Of a DNA stretch of 64,000 nt, positions 54,484-64,000 are shown piece after piece (the first letter of the stretch is position 1; each line of letters opens with the position of its first letter). This DNA is from Sphingobium aromaticiconvertens (lineage in GTDB: Bacteria; Pseudomonadota; Alphaproteobacteria; Sphingomonadales; Sphingomonadaceae). The stretch spans positions 2,041,501 through 2,105,500 of the forward strand of contig NZ_JBANRJ010000001.1 of NCBI RefSeq assembly GCF_037154075.1. The letters run 5' to 3'. Below the pieces are notes generated by a model that made no database searches, was not told the DNA's origin, and saw only the letters and a program-made list of their open reading frames with translations. Made by a program: the position numbers and the translations under genes.

Positions 54484-56880
54484 ATGATTACTAGCTATCC
54501 GTTGCTGCCATTGCGTGACATCGTTGTGTTTCCGCAGATGATCGTTCCGCTTTTTGTGGGCCGCGACAAAAGCGTCGCCGCGCTGGAAACGGCGATGGAA
54601 GGCAGCAAGGACATCTTCCTGGTGTCGCAGCTTGATCCTGCCGAAGATGATCCGGGCCGCGAGTCGCTCTATGACACCGGCGTCATCGCGACGGTGCTGC
54701 AACTGTTGAAGCTGCCCGACGGCACCGTCCGCGTGCTGGTGGAAGGCAAGCAGCGCGCGCAACTGCACAGCGTTGCCGAAGACGGCCCGCATTTGATCGC
54801 CGAGATCGAACTGGTCGACGATATCGTGGCGGAGGGGCCGGAAGCCTCCGCCCTGATGCGCTCCGTTGCGGAGCAGTTCGAAAATTACGCCAAGCTCAAC
54901 AAGAAGTTGCCCGCCGAAACGCCGGTACAACTGCGCGAGATCGAGGATGCCGGGCGTCTGGCCGACGCCGTTGCCGCGAATATCAATGTCAAGGTTGCGG
55001 ACAAGCAGTCGCTGCTGGTCGAGGCCGATCCGGTCAAGCGGCTTGAGATGGTGTTCGCCTTCATGGAAGGCGAACTGGGCGTGCTCCAGGTCGAAAAGAA
55101 GATCCGTGGCCGCGTGAAGCGACAGATGGAAAAGACCCAGCGCGAATATTATCTGAACGAGCAGTTGAAGGCGATCCAGCGCGAGCTGGGTAATGGCGAG
55201 GGCGAGGAAGGCGACGAACTGGCCGAACTTGCCGAGAAGATCGCCAAGGCCAAGCTCAGCAAGGAAGCCCGTGCGAAGGCTACGGCGGAGTTGAAAAAGC
55301 TCAAGGGCATGCAGCCCATGTCGGCCGAAGCGACGGTCGTGCGCAATTATCTCGACGTGCTGCTGGGGCTTCCCTGGGGCAAGAAGGGCAAGGTCAAGAC
55401 CGATCTCAAGAAGGCGCAGGATATTCTCGACGAAGATCATTTCGCGCTGGAGAAGGTCAAGGACCGGATCATCGAATATCTGGCCGTGCAGGCGCGCACC
55501 AACAAGTTGAAGGGGCCTATCCTGTGCCTCGTCGGTCCTCCGGGTGTCGGCAAGACTTCGCTTGGTCGTTCGATCGCGAAGGCTACGGGCCGCGAGTTTG
55601 TACGCCAGTCGCTGGGCGGCGTGCGCGACGAAGCCGAAATTCGCGGCCATCGCCGGACCTATATCGGCTCTTTGCCGGGCAAGATCGTGACCAACCTGAA
55701 GAAGGCGGGCACCATGAACCCGCTGTTCCTGCTCGATGAGATCGACAAGCTGGGCCAGGATTTCCGTGGCGATCCGGCTTCCGCGCTGCTGGAGGTGCTG
55801 GACCCGGAACAGAACAGCAAGTTCCAGGACCATTATCTGGAGATCGACGTCGATCTTTCGGACATCATGTTCGTGACCACCGCGAACAGCCTGAACCTGC
55901 CTCAGCCGCTGCTCGACCGGATGGAGATCATCCGACTGGAAGGCTATACCGAGGACGAGAAGGTCGAGATTGCGCAGCGGCATCTGCTGTCCAAGCAGAT
56001 CGAAGCTCACGGTCTGAAAGCGGGTGAGTTCGAGGTGACGGAGGAGGCCGTGCGCGACCTCATCCGTTATTACACCCGCGAAGCCGGTGTCCGCACGCTG
56101 GAGCGCGAAATCGCGCGTCTGGCCCGCAAGGCGCTCCGCAAAATTCTCGAGGGCGTCTATGAAAAGGTCGTCATCACGCCCGACACACTTGCCGACTATG
56201 CCGGCGTTCGCAAATTCCGCCACGGTGTGGGCGAGGAAGAGAATCAGATCGGCGCTGTGACGGGCCTCGCCTGGACCGAGGTTGGTGGCGAACTGCTGAC
56301 GATCGAGGCTGTGACGGTGCCTGGCAAGGGCATGGTAAAGACGACCGGCAAGTTGGGCGACGTCATGAACGAGTCGATTCAGGCCGCCTATTCCTATGTG
56401 CGGGCACGCTCGCCCGGCTATGGCATCAAGCCGAGCATTTTCCACCGCAAGGACATCCATATCCATCTGCCCGAAGGGGCGGTGCCCAAGGATGGGCCAT
56501 CGGCGGGCATCGGCATGGTGACATCGATCGTCAGCACGCTGACTGGCATTCCGATCCACAAGGATGTCGCGATGACGGGTGAGGTGACGCTGCGTGGCCG
56601 GGTGCTGCCAATCGGTGGCTTGAAGGAAAAGCTGCTGGCGGCGCTGCGCGGGGGCATCAAGACGGTGCTGATCCCGGCGGAAAATGAAAAAGATCTGGCA
56701 GAGATTCCAGCCAACATTCGCGAGGGGCTGGAAATCGTGCCGGTAGCGCATGTGGATGAGGTGCTGGCGCGCGCGCTGATTTCCCCGCTGGAAGCCATTG
56801 CCTGGACAGAAGAAGATGACCTCGCGGCGCAGCCGACGGCAGCATCTGGCCGCGAAGGCGACGCTGCACTGCGGCATTAA
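54484..56880 (+). CDS. lon: ATP-dependent protease Lon
   Basis: A 798-residue cytoplasmic AAA+ protease: N-terminal substrate domain ([23 protein letters not shown]), ATPase with Walker [14 protein letters not shown] and Walker [10 protein letters not shown], and a C-terminal proteolytic domain with catalytic Ser in [10 protein letters not shown] and Lys in [12 protein letters not shown]. It degrades damaged and regulatory proteins. The start follows TGGAGA. hupB follows, a widespread lon-hupB order. Confidence 0.97.
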   Translation: MITSYPLLPLRDIVVFPQMIVPLFVGRDKSVAALETAMEGSKDIFLVSQLDPAEDDPGRESLYDTGVIATVLQLLKLPDGTVRVLVEGKQRAQLHSVAEDGPHLIAEIELVDDIVAEGPEASALMRSVAEQFENYAKLNKKLPAETPVQLREIEDAGRLADAVAANINVKVADKQSLLVEADPVKRLEMVFAFMEGELGVLQVEKKIRGRVKRQMEKTQREYYLNEQLKAIQRELGNGEGEEGDELAELAEKIAKAKLSKEARAKATAELKKLKGMQPMSAEATVVRNYLDVLLGLPWGKKGKVKTDLKKAQDILDEDHFALEKVKDRIIEYLAVQARTNKLKGPILCLVGPPGVGKTSLGRSIAKATGREFVRQSLGGVRDEAEIRGHRRTYIGSLPGKIVTNLKKAGTMNPLFLLDEIDKLGQDFRGDPASALLEVLDPEQNSKFQDHYLEIDVDLSDIMFVTTANSLNLPQPLLDRMEIIRLEGYTEDEKVEIAQRHLLSKQIEAHGLKAGEFEVTEEAVRDLIRYYTREAGVRTLEREIARLARKALRKILEGVYEKVVITPDTLADYAGVRKFRHGVGEEENQIGAVTGLAWTEVGGELLTIEAVTVPGKGMVKTTGKLGDVMNESIQAAYSYVRARSPGYGIKPSIFHRKDIHIHLPEGAVPKDGPSAGIGMVTSIVSTLTGIPIHKDVAMTGEVTLRGRVLPIGGLKEKLLAALRGGIKTVLIPAENEKDLAEIPANIREGLEIVPVAHVDEVLARALISPLEAIAWTEEDDLAAQPTAASGREGDAALRH

Positions 56881-56954
56881 CAACTGATTTCGGGGGATTT
56901 TGGGCGCCTTTGCTCAAATCTCCCGAGTCGCGTGTGGGCTTTGTCGCTTTCCCT

Positions 56955-56984
56955 TTGACAGCTTGGGAAAGCTACGCCTTATTG
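56955..56984 (+). promoter_or_regulatory. Promoter of hupB
   Basis: A perfect TTGACA (56955-56960) is followed after 18 bp by TTATTG (56979-56984), ~60 bp before the hupB start codon. Confidence 0.55.
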
Positions 56985-57045
56985 GCGCGCCTTAAACCGC
57001 GATTCCTAAACTAATCAAACAACCTAAGAAGGGGGTTCCCTAGGC

Positions 57046-57318
57046 ATGAACAAGCAGGATCTCATCAGCGCAGTTGCAGACAGCAGCGGCCTTTCCAAGA
57101 GCGATGCCACCAAGGCGGTCGAGGGCGTATTCGACGCCATCACCGGCGCGCTGAAGAAGGGCGATGAAGTTCGCCTGGTCGGTTTCGGCACTTTTTCCGT
57201 TTCGCAGCGCAAGGCCTCGACCGGCCGCAATCCGCGCACCGGCGAGACGATGACCATCAAGGCATCCACCCAACCCAAGTTCAAGGCCGGCAAGGGCCTG
57301 AAGGACTCGGTCAACTGA
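57046..57318 (+). CDS. hupB: DNA-binding protein HU
   Basis: A 90-residue histone-like protein: MNKQDLISAVADSSGLSKSD, VRLVGFGTFSVSQRKA and the DNA-wrapping arm GRNPRTGETMTI. It bends and compacts DNA as a dimer. Start 57046 is preceded by AAGGGGG. A GC-rich hairpin (57325-57351) lies just after the stop. Confidence 0.97.
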   Translation: MNKQDLISAVADSSGLSKSDATKAVEGVFDAITGALKKGDEVRLVGFGTFSVSQRKASTGRNPRTGETMTIKASTQPKFKAGKGLKDSVN

Positions 57319-57324
57319 TGGAGT

Positions 57325-57351
57325 GGGGCGTATCCTTCACGGATGCGCCCC
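57325..57351 (+). terminator. Hairpin downstream of hupB
   Basis: GGGGCGTATCC and GGATGCGCCCC pair (one G-U) around a 5-nt loop directly after hupB. It has no T-run. Confidence 0.5.
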
Positions 57352-57457
57352 TGCTCTGACAAGGCGCGGCGTCGCGGTCGCAAAAAAAGTTTCAGGAGAG
57401 TAGGGCAGGCGACAAGCGGTAGGGACCGCCCGCCGCCCGGACGCCAAGGCAGGAAAG

Positions 57458-57491
57458 GGGCAGGGACCAAAAGGTCGCTGTCCTTTTTTTT
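57458..57491 (+). terminator. Strong intrinsic terminator 140 nt after hupB
   Basis: An 11-bp stem with two mismatches (GGGCAGGGACC / GGTCGCTGTCC), an AAAA loop and T8. The 270-nt gap before tRNA-His also contains a nested hairpin (GCGGT-AGGG-ACCGC) upstream, so this may end a separate small RNA. Confidence 0.8.
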
Positions 57492-57532
57492 GGTCATGGC
57501 CATAAGCGGGGCCTGTACAGGGAAAAGGCCGC

Positions 57533-57561
57533 TTGACGGGCCGGGGCGCGCCGCATATGTG
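57533..57561 (+). promoter_or_regulatory. Candidate promoter of tRNA-His
   Basis: TTGACG (57533-57538) is followed after 15-17 bp by CATATG/TATGTG (57554-57561), ~30 bp before the tRNA. Confidence 0.45.
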
Positions 57562-57592
57562 CCCTTTCTCTCTCGGGCCATATGGCCCTGTG

Positions 57593-57669
57593 GCGACCGT
57601 AGCTCAGTTGGTTAGAGCGCTGGTTTGTGGTACCAGAGGTCGGGGGTTCAAGACCCCTCGGTCGCCCCA
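57593..57669 (+). tRNA. tRNA-His (anticodon GTG)
   Basis: Acceptor GCGACCG pairs with CGGTCGC; D arm TAGCTCAGTTGGTTAGAGC; anticodon stem CTGGT/ACCAG with loop TTGTGGT (anticodon GTG); T arm with GGTTCAAGACC; discriminator C73 and encoded CCA (57667-57669). G at 57592 supplies the G-1 typical of tRNA-His. Confidence 0.95.
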
Positions 57670-57774
57670 TCATTCCCTTCTATCGTTCAAAATTCCGTCC
57701 TGCCGACATGGTGGGTGGTAATTGGTCGTTGCTTATATTATTGCTGCCATCGGTATTTTTATTACGAGGTGCAT

Positions 57775-58821
57775 ATGGCTGCCTGGGATCTGGCCGATTT
57801 CGATGATCATGAGGGTGTTCACCTCTTCCGCGACCGTGCGAGCGGTTTGACGGCGGTGATCGCGATCCACTCCACCGCGCTGGGACCGGCGGCGGGCGGG
57901 GTGCGCTTCTGGCACTATGCCGACCGCACCGATGCCGTCACCGACGCGCTGCGCCTGTCGCGGGGCATGAGCTACAAGAATGCGATGGCGGGCCTGCCGA
58001 TGGGCGGGGGCAAGGGCGTTATCCTTGCCGATGCCGCGCGCACCAAGACGCCTGAGATGCTCAAGGCTTTTGGCCGGGCGATTGACTCGCTGGGCGGGCG
58101 CTATGTAACGGCGGAGGATGTGGGCATCAGCGAAGCGGATGTGGGCATCATCGGCAGTGAGACGGGCTTCGTTTCCGGTTTGCCGGTGGGTGAGGGCGCG
58201 GCGGGCGGCGATCCCGGTCCCGTCACCGCGCGCGGCGTCTATCTGGGCGTTCGGGCGGCGGCGCTCGAAGCACTGGGCACGGACGATATGGCGGGCGTCC
58301 ATGTCGCCATTCAGGGTGTGGGCAGCGTTGGCGGCGGGCTGGCCCGTCATCTGGCGCGTGACGGCGCGAAGCTGACGTTGGCCGACGTCAACGCCGATCG
58401 CGCCAAGGCGCTGGCGGCGGAACTGGGCGCGCAGGTCGTCGCGACCGAAGCGATCATTGGTGTCGAAGCGGACATCTTCAGCCCCAATGCACTGGGCGCG
58501 ATCCTCAACGAACATTCGATTCCCTTGCTGCGGACCGGTGTCGTAGCAGGCGGCGCGAACAACCAGTTGGCAACCCCGGCGGATGCGGCGCGCCTGCATG
58601 GTCGCGGCATCCTTTATGCGCCGGACTATGTGATCAATGCGGGCGGCATCATCAATGTCGCGCTGGAATATCTGGGGCAAGGCGACCGCGCCGAAGTGGA
58701 CGCCCGCGTCGCGCAGATCCCCGAGCGGCTGCGCGCCATCTGGGCGGAGAGTGCGGCCAATGGACGTCCGGCGGCCGATGTCGCCGACGCCATGGCGCAG
58801 CGCCTTATCGGTCGCGCCTGA
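57775..58821 (+). CDS. Glu/Leu/Phe/Val-family amino-acid dehydrogenase
   Basis: A 348-residue NAD-dependent dehydrogenase closest to leucine/valine dehydrogenases: GPAAGGVRFWHY, SYKNAMAGLPMGGGKGVI (catalytic Lys), TAEDVGI and the Rossmann motif VAIQGVGSVGGGLA. It deaminates branched-chain or aromatic amino acids reversibly. The start at 57775 follows GAGGT. A clean terminator follows. Confidence 0.92.
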   Translation: MAAWDLADFDDHEGVHLFRDRASGLTAVIAIHSTALGPAAGGVRFWHYADRTDAVTDALRLSRGMSYKNAMAGLPMGGGKGVILADAARTKTPEMLKAFGRAIDSLGGRYVTAEDVGISEADVGIIGSETGFVSGLPVGEGAAGGDPGPVTARGVYLGVRAAALEALGTDDMAGVHVAIQGVGSVGGGLARHLARDGAKLTLADVNADRAKALAAELGAQVVATEAIIGVEADIFSPNALGAILNEHSIPLLRTGVVAGGANNQLATPADAARLHGRGILYAPDYVINAGGIINVALEYLGQGDRAEVDARVAQIPERLRAIWAESAANGRPAADVADAMAQRLIGRA

Positions 58822-58862
58822 CGGAGAGCGGCGGCACTCCCTGCGTCACTCTCAAACACTAT

Positions 58863-58898
58863 GGCCGCCCGTTCGCGTATGAACGGGCGGCCTTTTTT
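58863..58898 (+). terminator. Intrinsic terminator after the amino-acid dehydrogenase gene
   Basis: Perfect 12-bp stem GGCCGCCCGTTC / GAACGGGCGGCC with a 6-nt loop and T6. Confidence 0.95.
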
Positions 58899-59002
58899 GC
58901 TTGGGAGCGGAAACATGGCTTTAACTCCGATGCGCAAACTCACATATACTCCGGTGACGTCCGGGCTTCGCAGCGGGTCTTTTCCGCCCTATAGCGGCCG
59001 TC

Positions 59003-59374
59003 ATGAGCGACGCACGCGATACAGGCTTCACCCTTGACCCCCGCTATGATGCACAGGGGTTGATCACGGCTGTCGTCACTGACGATGGGAACGGCGAGGT
59101 GCTGATGCTCGCGCATATGAATGCGCAGGCATTGGAACTGACGGTCCAGACTGGCCTTGCCCATTTCTGGTCACGCAGCCGGCAGGCGCTGTGGAAAAAG
59201 GGCGAAACCTCGGGCAACATGCTGGAAGTCCGCGATATTCGTATCGATTGTGATCAGGACGCGGTGTGGATCAAGGCTGTGGCGAAGGGGCCTGCCTGTC
59301 ACACGGGCGCCCGATCCTGCTTCTTTCGCCGGATTGGGGTGGATGGACTGACGCCAGTCGATGCTGCGGATTAG
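59003..59374 (+). CDS. hisI: Phosphoribosyl-AMP cyclohydrolase
   Basis: A 123-residue enzyme opening the purine ring of phosphoribosyl-AMP in histidine synthesis: [39 protein letters not shown] with metal ligands in the [13 protein letters not shown] and [10 protein letters not shown] parts. It is a monofunctional HisI. Its 3' end overlaps a lipoprotein gene by 14 bases. Confidence 0.95.
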   Translation: MSDARDTGFTLDPRYDAQGLITAVVTDDGNGEVLMLAHMNAQALELTVQTGLAHFWSRSRQALWKKGETSGNMLEVRDIRIDCDQDAVWIKAVAKGPACHTGARSCFFRRIGVDGLTPVDAAD

Positions 59375-59900
59375 CCTTGTTCTGCTAGCCCTGACTCTTG
59401 CCGCCTGCCAGCAGCAGGCGGCCACCCCCAACGCGTCGATTAATGCCGATGCATCTGCCGCTCCAGCCTCTGCATTGGAGCAGGCCGCGCGTGATAGTGG
59501 GTTGGTTGCGGACGTCGCTCGCGTGTCTCCGGTGGGCCTGTATCAACAGCGCCACGAAGCGGGGCGCAACAGCCTGTGCGTCCTGCCGGGAACGGATGGC
59601 CGCTATCGATTTGGCGTAGAGGCGGTGTTCGGAGCAGAAGAGTCCTGCCGGGGAACGGGCATTGCCCGACGCGCGGGTGACAAGCTGATCCTGCGCTTTT
59701 CCGGCCGCAGCCAGTGCACGATCGTCGTGCAATATGAAGGAGATCGCGTGGCCATGCCGGGCGTCGTCGATGTCGCTTGCGCGAAACTATGTGATGCCAA
59801 TGGGTCGTTTGAAGGGGTCAGCTTCCCTCGTATCGCAGCGGATGAGCAGGCCGCGAAGACTGTGCGCGATCGCAATGAGAACGCCCTCTGTGAAGGTTAG
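59361..59900 (+). CDS. Lipoprotein of unknown function
   Basis: A 179-residue precursor with lipobox LTLAAC (Cys16). The mature part starts with an Ala/Ser/Asn-rich spacer and then a compact domain with four cysteines (LCVLPG, SCRGTG, QCTIV, CAKLCDA). No family recognised. It overlaps hisI by 14 bases in another frame, so expression may be coupled. Confidence 0.7.
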   Translation: MLRISLVLLALTLAACQQQAATPNASINADASAAPASALEQAARDSGLVADVARVSPVGLYQQRHEAGRNSLCVLPGTDGRYRFGVEAVFGAEESCRGTGIARRAGDKLILRFSGRSQCTIVVQYEGDRVAMPGVVDVACAKLCDANGSFEGVSFPRIAADEQAAKTVRDRNENALCEG

Positions 59901-59924
59901 GTTCGCGACAATAGCCGAAAGAGA

Positions 59925-61118
59925 TTAGCAGGGCAGCGGGCGGGCGCGCGTGACCCGGGCCTCCAACGCCAGCGAGAGCAGGAAGACGGACAGGCCCGCA
60001 AGAGCCAGCGCGCTGCCGATCCAGCCGGTCGAAACCAGGCCATTCCCCGCCGCGATCGACAGTCCGCCCAACCAAGGCCCCAGCGCATTGGCAACGTTGA
60101 AAGCGCTATGATGCAATGCCGCCGCCAGCGTCTGGGCATCGCCCGCGACATCCATCAGCCGTGTCTGGAGCACGGAGCCAAGGCCGCCGCCAAGGCCGAT
60201 CATGAAAATGTCGAGGCCCAGCGTCCAGATATTCTGCGCGGCCAGCGGAAAGAGCGCCAGCGCGACCGCGCTCCAGAGCATGAGGCCGATAACCGTCGGG
60301 AACAGCGCCCGGTCCGCGAAACGCGCCGTGACCAGAGTGCCGATCGTCAGGCCCACGCCAAAAATCATCAGCACGGCAGGCACCAGCGCCTTCGATACAT
60401 GCGTCACCTCGATCATGGTCGATGCAACATAGGTATAGACCGCGAACATGCCACCAAAGCCGATCGCGCCGGTCAGCAATGTCAGCCACACTTGGCTTTT
60501 GCGTAGCGCGCCCAGTTCGCGCAGTGGGCTGGCGTTCGCGTCAGGCCGGTCCCTGGGCGCAAGCAGCGCGACCATGGTGACGGTCGCCAGCGCCAGCACG
60601 GCGACGATGCCGAACCCCCACCGCCAGCCGATCGCCTGCCCCATCCAGTTGGCGACGGGCACGCCGACGATCGTTGCGACGGTAAGGCCCGAAAACATCC
60701 GGGCGATGGCCTGTGTCCGCTGCTCGGTTGGCACCATCGACGCGGCAACGAGCGCCGCGACGCCGAAATAGGCGCCATGCGGCAAGCCACTGAGGAAACG
60801 AAAGACCAGCATCCAGCCATAAGTGGGGGCAAGCGCGCTGAGGCCATTGGCCAGCGCGAACAGGGTCATCAGGCCGATCAGCAGCGTCCGCCGCGGCAGC
60901 CGCGCGCCCAGCACCGCGATGAACGGCGCCCCTACGACCACGCCCAACGCATAGGCGCTGATGACATGGCCCGCCGTGGGCGTATCGATTCCCAGACCCA
61001 CCGAAAAGAAGGGCAGCAGGCTCATCGCCGCGAATTCGGTCGTACCGATGGCGAAAGCGCCCATGGCGAGGGCAAGGGTGACGAGTGCCGGGGCGGCGGG
61101 TTTGGACGTACCGGTCAT
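59925..61118 (-). CDS. MFS transporter, DHA1 (AraJ/YdhP-like) family
   Basis: A 397-residue twelve-helix exporter: FAIGTTEFAAMSLLPFFS at the N-terminus, the MFS motif GARLPRRTLL between helices 2 and 3, RFLSGLPHGAYFGVAALVA and GVPVANWMGQAIGWRWGF are typical of the AraJ-like branch, which exports sugars, arabinosides or drugs. Substrate unknown. The start at 61118 has GGAG five bases upstream. Confidence 0.9.
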   Translation of the reverse strand: MTGTSKPAAPALVTLALAMGAFAIGTTEFAAMSLLPFFSVGLGIDTPTAGHVISAYALGVVVGAPFIAVLGARLPRRTLLIGLMTLFALANGLSALAPTYGWMLVFRFLSGLPHGAYFGVAALVAASMVPTEQRTQAIARMFSGLTVATIVGVPVANWMGQAIGWRWGFGIVAVLALATVTMVALLAPRDRPDANASPLRELGALRKSQVWLTLLTGAIGFGGMFAVYTYVASTMIEVTHVSKALVPAVLMIFGVGLTIGTLVTARFADRALFPTVIGLMLWSAVALALFPLAAQNIWTLGLDIFMIGLGGGLGSVLQTRLMDVAGDAQTLAAALHHSAFNVANALGPWLGGLSIAAGNGLVSTGWIGSALALAGLSVFLLSLALEARVTRARPLPC

Positions 61119-61265
61119 GACCGCTCCATGCTGCAATGCAATATCGGGAATGTCCTCAAATGGACTTTCGCACGGCTATTTCAACCGGAAATCGCGCTAT
61201 ATCGCTTGCAAAGTCTGCACGGGGTGCAGCGTGAAATGCATCTGCCTTCCAGGCTTCCAGCCTAT

Positions 61266-61946
61266 TCAACCCCGCGCGGCGCGGCTCGTGTCAAGCATCT
61301 TGCCATTGGTGATGACGACGATGTCGCCCAGTTTCGCTACCTTGAACAGCTTTTCGGCGAAGGCTGTCGGTACGCCGATGCAGCCATGGGTCGCGTTGCC
61401 CCATTTCACGTCGCTGCCATGGATGGCGACGCCGTCATTGGTTAGCCGCAGCATATAGGGCATGGGCGCATTATAAAGGTTGGACACATGGTCTGCGTCC
61501 TTCTGGGAAATGGGGAAGGCCCCCTGCGGGCTGGGTTTGTCGTCCGCGCCATAGATGATGACCGCAGCGCCGATCTCATAGCCGTCGCGGAAGACCGACA
61601 GCGTCTGGGCCTTCAGGTCTATGGTAACGATTATGCGGCCATCAGGCACATCGGTGTCGTCCCACATATAATCGCCATGGCGGAAGGGGGCGGTAATGGG
61701 CAGGACGCGCTTTACCACCAGAGCGCTGGGGGCGATCTGCACAGGCTGATCGCGCGATCGTTCGACCGGGGCAGTCGACGTCGCGGCGACAGTTTGTGGC
61801 TTCGGCAGAGGTTTGGCCGGAGGTGCGGGTTCGTATGGGGCGCGTTCGGACAGGCCGGTGAAGGCGACCAACAGTGCCATCGCGCCGCCGCCGATTGCCA
61901 GCTTTGGCCCGATGCTGCGGACCAGGGAAGAAAAAATACCGGCCAT
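61266..61946 (-). CDS. L,D-transpeptidase (YkuD family)
   Basis: A 226-residue membrane-anchored protein: one N-terminal helix (LAIGGGAMALLVAFTGL), a Pro/Ala/Thr linker and a YkuD domain with catalytic motif HGSDVKWGNATHGCIGVP (His and Cys). It forms 3-3 cross-links in peptidoglycan or attaches proteins to it. ATG 61946 has GGGAG upstream; ATG 61979 is an alternative. Confidence 0.9.
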   Translation of the reverse strand: MAGIFSSLVRSIGPKLAIGGGAMALLVAFTGLSERAPYEPAPPAKPLPKPQTVAATSTAPVERSRDQPVQIAPSALVVKRVLPITAPFRHGDYMWDDTDVPDGRIIVTIDLKAQTLSVFRDGYEIGAAVIIYGADDKPSPQGAFPISQKDADHVSNLYNAPMPYMLRLTNDGVAIHGSDVKWGNATHGCIGVPTAFAEKLFKVAKLGDIVVITNGKMLDTSRAARG

Positions 61947-62011
61947 TGGTGCGTCGCTCCCGTCGCGTTGACGGGCCATTATCGCGCAAAATGGTTAAGG
62001 TTCGGTAGGGA

Positions 62012-64000
62012 TCAGCTCTCCCGCATGCACTCCGCCGCCGCGATGGTGGTGAGGTTGAGGATGCCGCGCGACGTGACCCCCGGTGTCAGCACATGGATAG
62101 GCTGGGCAAGTCCCATCAGCATCGGCCCAACCGTGGGCGAACTGGACGAGGCGGCCAGTGCCGTCAGCGTGATGTTGGCCGCGTCCAGATTTGGCATGAC
62201 CAGCAGATTGGCCGGTCCCTCAAACTGTGAATCGGGCACCAGCCGCTCCCGCAGCGACTGGCTGAGCGCGGCATCGGCGTGCATTTCACCGTCGACCGAC
62301 AGGGTCGGCGCGGCAGCGCGGACGATCCGCAATGCTTCGCGCATCTTGCGCGCGCTCGGACTGTGCGATGCGCCGAAATTGGAGTGGGAGAGCAGGGCCG
62401 CGCGCGGCTCCAGGCCAAAGCGCCGTATCTCGTCGGCGGCAAGCAGCGTCATTTCCGCCACCTGCTGCGGCGTGGGATCGGGCACCATATGGCTGTCGGT
62501 TATGAACAGCGCGCCCGCGTCCAGAATCAGGCCAGACAGGGCATAGACGCGCTCATGCCCCGGCACCCGGTCGATGATCCGCAGGACATGCTCGACCTGA
62601 CCCCAATATTCGGAATTGCCGCCGACCAGCGCGGCATCGACCCGCCCGGTGCGCAGCAGCATGGCGGCGGTGACGGTGGGGCGGCGATAGACATGGCGCA
62701 GGATTTCGCCCTCCGGCACGCCCTTGCGCGCCGCGATCTGGCGATAGGCGTCGACCAGTGGCCCCATGATATGATGGTCGGTTTCGGGATCGACCACCTC
62801 GACATCGCGGTCGAGTTCGAAGCTGAGGCCCAGCTCGGGCAGCTTTTCCTTCAGGATGCGGCGGCGCGCGATGATGGTCGGCCGGGCAAGCCCGTCGTTC
62901 AGCGCATCCTGCACGGCGCGCAGCACGCGCTCATCCTCACCCTCGCCATAGGCGATGCGGCGGTTGGTGCCGCGCGCGGCCTCGAACACCGGCATCATCA
63001 ACTGGCCGGAGCGCGTATTCTGCTGTTCCAGGCTGCGGGCATATTCGTCGAGGTCGAGCGTCTTGGTCGCGACGCCGCTGTCCATCGCGGCCTTCGCCAC
63101 GGCGGGCGCGATCTTGACGATCAGGCGGGGGTCGAAGGGGGTCGGGATGATATAGTCCGGGCCGAACACCAGCTTGCGCCCGCCATAAGCCTGCGCCACG
63201 CTGTCATGCGCGGGCAGGCGGGCGAGGGCGGCGATGGCTTCGGCGGCGGCGACCTTCATCGCTTCGTTAATCTCGGTCGCGCCCGCGTCCAGCGCCCCCC
63301 GGAAGATATAGGGAAAGCACAGGACGTTATTGACCTGATTGGCATAGTCCGACCGGCCCGTCGCGATGATCGCATCGGGGCGCGAAGCGCGGGCGACATC
63401 GGGCAGGATTTCCGGCTCGGGATTGGCCAGCGCGAAGATCAGCGGCTTGTCCGCCAGCAGCGGCAGCCATTCGGCCTTCAGCACGCCCGGCGCGGACAGG
63501 CCCAGAAAGACGTTCGCGCCCGGCAGCACATCGGGCAGCGTCCGGGCGTTGGTGGTGCGGGCATAGCGGGCCATGTTGGGCAACATGCCTTCGCGGCCCG
63601 AATGAATGACGCCGTCCTTGTCGGTCAGCGTGACATGCTCGACCGGCAGGCCCATCGACACCAGCAGGTCGACGCAGGCCAGCGCCGCCGCGCCTGCGCC
63701 CGACGTGACCAGCCGTGCGTCGGCAAGGCTGCGTCCTTGCAGCACCAGCGCGTTACGGACGGCGGCGGCAACGACGATCGCCGTGCCATGCTGATCGTCA
63801 TGGAAGACCGGGATATTCATGCGCTTCTTGAGCGCGGCCTCGATCTCGAAACATTCAGGCGCCTTGATATCCTCAAGGTTGATGCCGCCGAAGGTCGGTT
63901 CCAGCAACGCCACCGCGTCGATGAACTGCTGGGGGTCGGTCGTGTCGACCTCTATATCGAAGACGTCGATACCGGCGAATTTCTTGAAGAGGACGGCCTT
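62012..64000 (-). CDS. maeB: NADP-dependent malic enzyme with phosphotransacetylase-like domain (5' end outside window)
   Basis: The frame enters from the right edge. The malic enzyme part shows [53 protein letters not shown] and [13 protein letters not shown] (NADP fold); from about the middle a phosphotransacetylase-like domain ([19 protein letters not shown]-like [18 protein letters not shown]) follows. It decarboxylates malate to pyruvate; the second domain is regulatory in characterised relatives. About 100 N-terminal residues are outside the window. Confidence 0.95.
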   Translation of the reverse strand, partial: KAVLFKKFAGIDVFDIEVDTTDPQQFIDAVALLEPTFGGINLEDIKAPECFEIEAALKKRMNIPVFHDDQHGTAIVVAAAVRNALVLQGRSLADARLVTSGAGAAALACVDLLVSMGLPVEHVTLTDKDGVIHSGREGMLPNMARYARTTNARTLPDVLPGANVFLGLSAPGVLKAEWLPLLADKPLIFALANPEPEILPDVARASRPDAIIATGRSDYANQVNNVLCFPYIFRGALDAGATEINEAMKVAAAEAIAALARLPAHDSVAQAYGGRKLVFGPDYIIPTPFDPRLIVKIAPAVAKAAMDSGVATKTLDLDEYARSLEQQNTRSGQLMMPVFEAARGTNRRIAYGEGEDERVLRAVQDALNDGLARPTIIARRRILKEKLPELGLSFELDRDVEVVDPETDHHIMGPLVDAYRQIAARKGVPEGEILRHVYRRPTVTAAMLLRTGRVDAALVGGNSEYWGQVEHVLRIIDRVPGHERVYALSGLILDAGALFITDSHMVPDPTPQQVAEMTLLAADEIRRFGLEPRAALLSHSNFGASHSPSARKMREALRIVRAAAPTLSVDGEMHADAALSQSLRERLVPDSQFEGPANLLVMPNLDAANITLTALAASSSSPTVGPMLMGLAQPIHVLTPGVTSRGILNLTTIAAAECMRES

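Noticed and set aside
54376..56883. Long antisense frame opposite lon
   Set aside because: lon is complete and fully conserved on the plus strand; the antisense translation is Arg/His/Leu-rich and matches nothing.

Overview
This 64 kb window looks like chromosomal DNA of a sphingomonad (alphaproteobacterium of the Sphingobium/Sphingomonas kind). The basis is high GC content, dense gene packing with many ATGA/TGATG overlaps, and alphaproteobacterial families and gene orders: TIGR02186 next to a TauE-type exporter, an aerobic cob cluster, two tandem cysteine desulfurases plus ferredoxin, ffs-dnaX-ybaB, and lon-hupB-tRNA-His. Species was inferred from gene content only. No prophage, insertion sequence, integron or CRISPR array was seen.

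Layout. 1-7.7 kb: tail of a LysM-like protein, two Flp pilins, mutT, iron storage (bfd-bfr), a DUF418 membrane protein, a BioC-like methyltransferase, purL and an MliC-like lipoprotein. 7.8-11.5 kb: xseB-ispA-coaD, a secreted cyclophilin and queA. 11.5-15.7 kb: a four-gene minus-strand operon (NfrB-like glycosyltransferase, NfrA-C-like barrel, TauE/SafE exporter, TIGR02186 protein). 15.8-23.6 kb: nhaA, an aldo/keto reductase with divergent LysR, an MHYT-GGDEF-EAL protein, fbp and a CDP-alcohol phosphatidyltransferase. 23.7-26.2 kb: a PDZ-only protein with a two-component system. 26.2-28.4 kb: small secreted ORFs, a decayed arylsulfatase-like remnant, soxR and a TetR regulator. 28.4-34.1 kb: an RND efflux operon whose adaptor gene has an in-frame amber codon. 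34.1-34.6 kb: a deletion scar with two 5'-truncated genes. 34.6-38.9 kb: an EF-hand protein, DUF4198, a TonB-dependent receptor and TonB. 39-47.9 kb: a cobalamin riboswitch followed by cobG-H-I-J, inverted cobK, then cobL-E-M-B-F. 47.8-52.1 kb: an alpha/beta hydrolase, two cysteine desulfurases, a ferredoxin and a class A beta-lactamase. 52.1-64 kb: 4.5S RNA, dnaX-ybaB, lon, hupB, tRNA-His, an amino-acid dehydrogenase, hisI, an MFS exporter, an L,D-transpeptidase and a partial malic enzyme.

How parts work together. Iron handling links distant loci: a 19-bp Fur-like motif recurs upstream of bfd, of the RND operon and between DUF4198 and the TonB receptor. The cob genes cover most of the aerobic route from precorrin-2 to cobyrinic acid a,c-diamide under B12 riboswitch control; cobalt chelation and later steps are not in the window. 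The nfr-like operon probably makes a surface glycan. The most unusual observations are the amber-interrupted adaptor, the nfr-like/TauE/TIGR02186 operon, cobK embedded antisense with an apparent ATT start, the short coupled ORF before cobG, the double-truncation scar at 34.4 kb, and a beta-lactamase with the C69-C238 cysteine pair.
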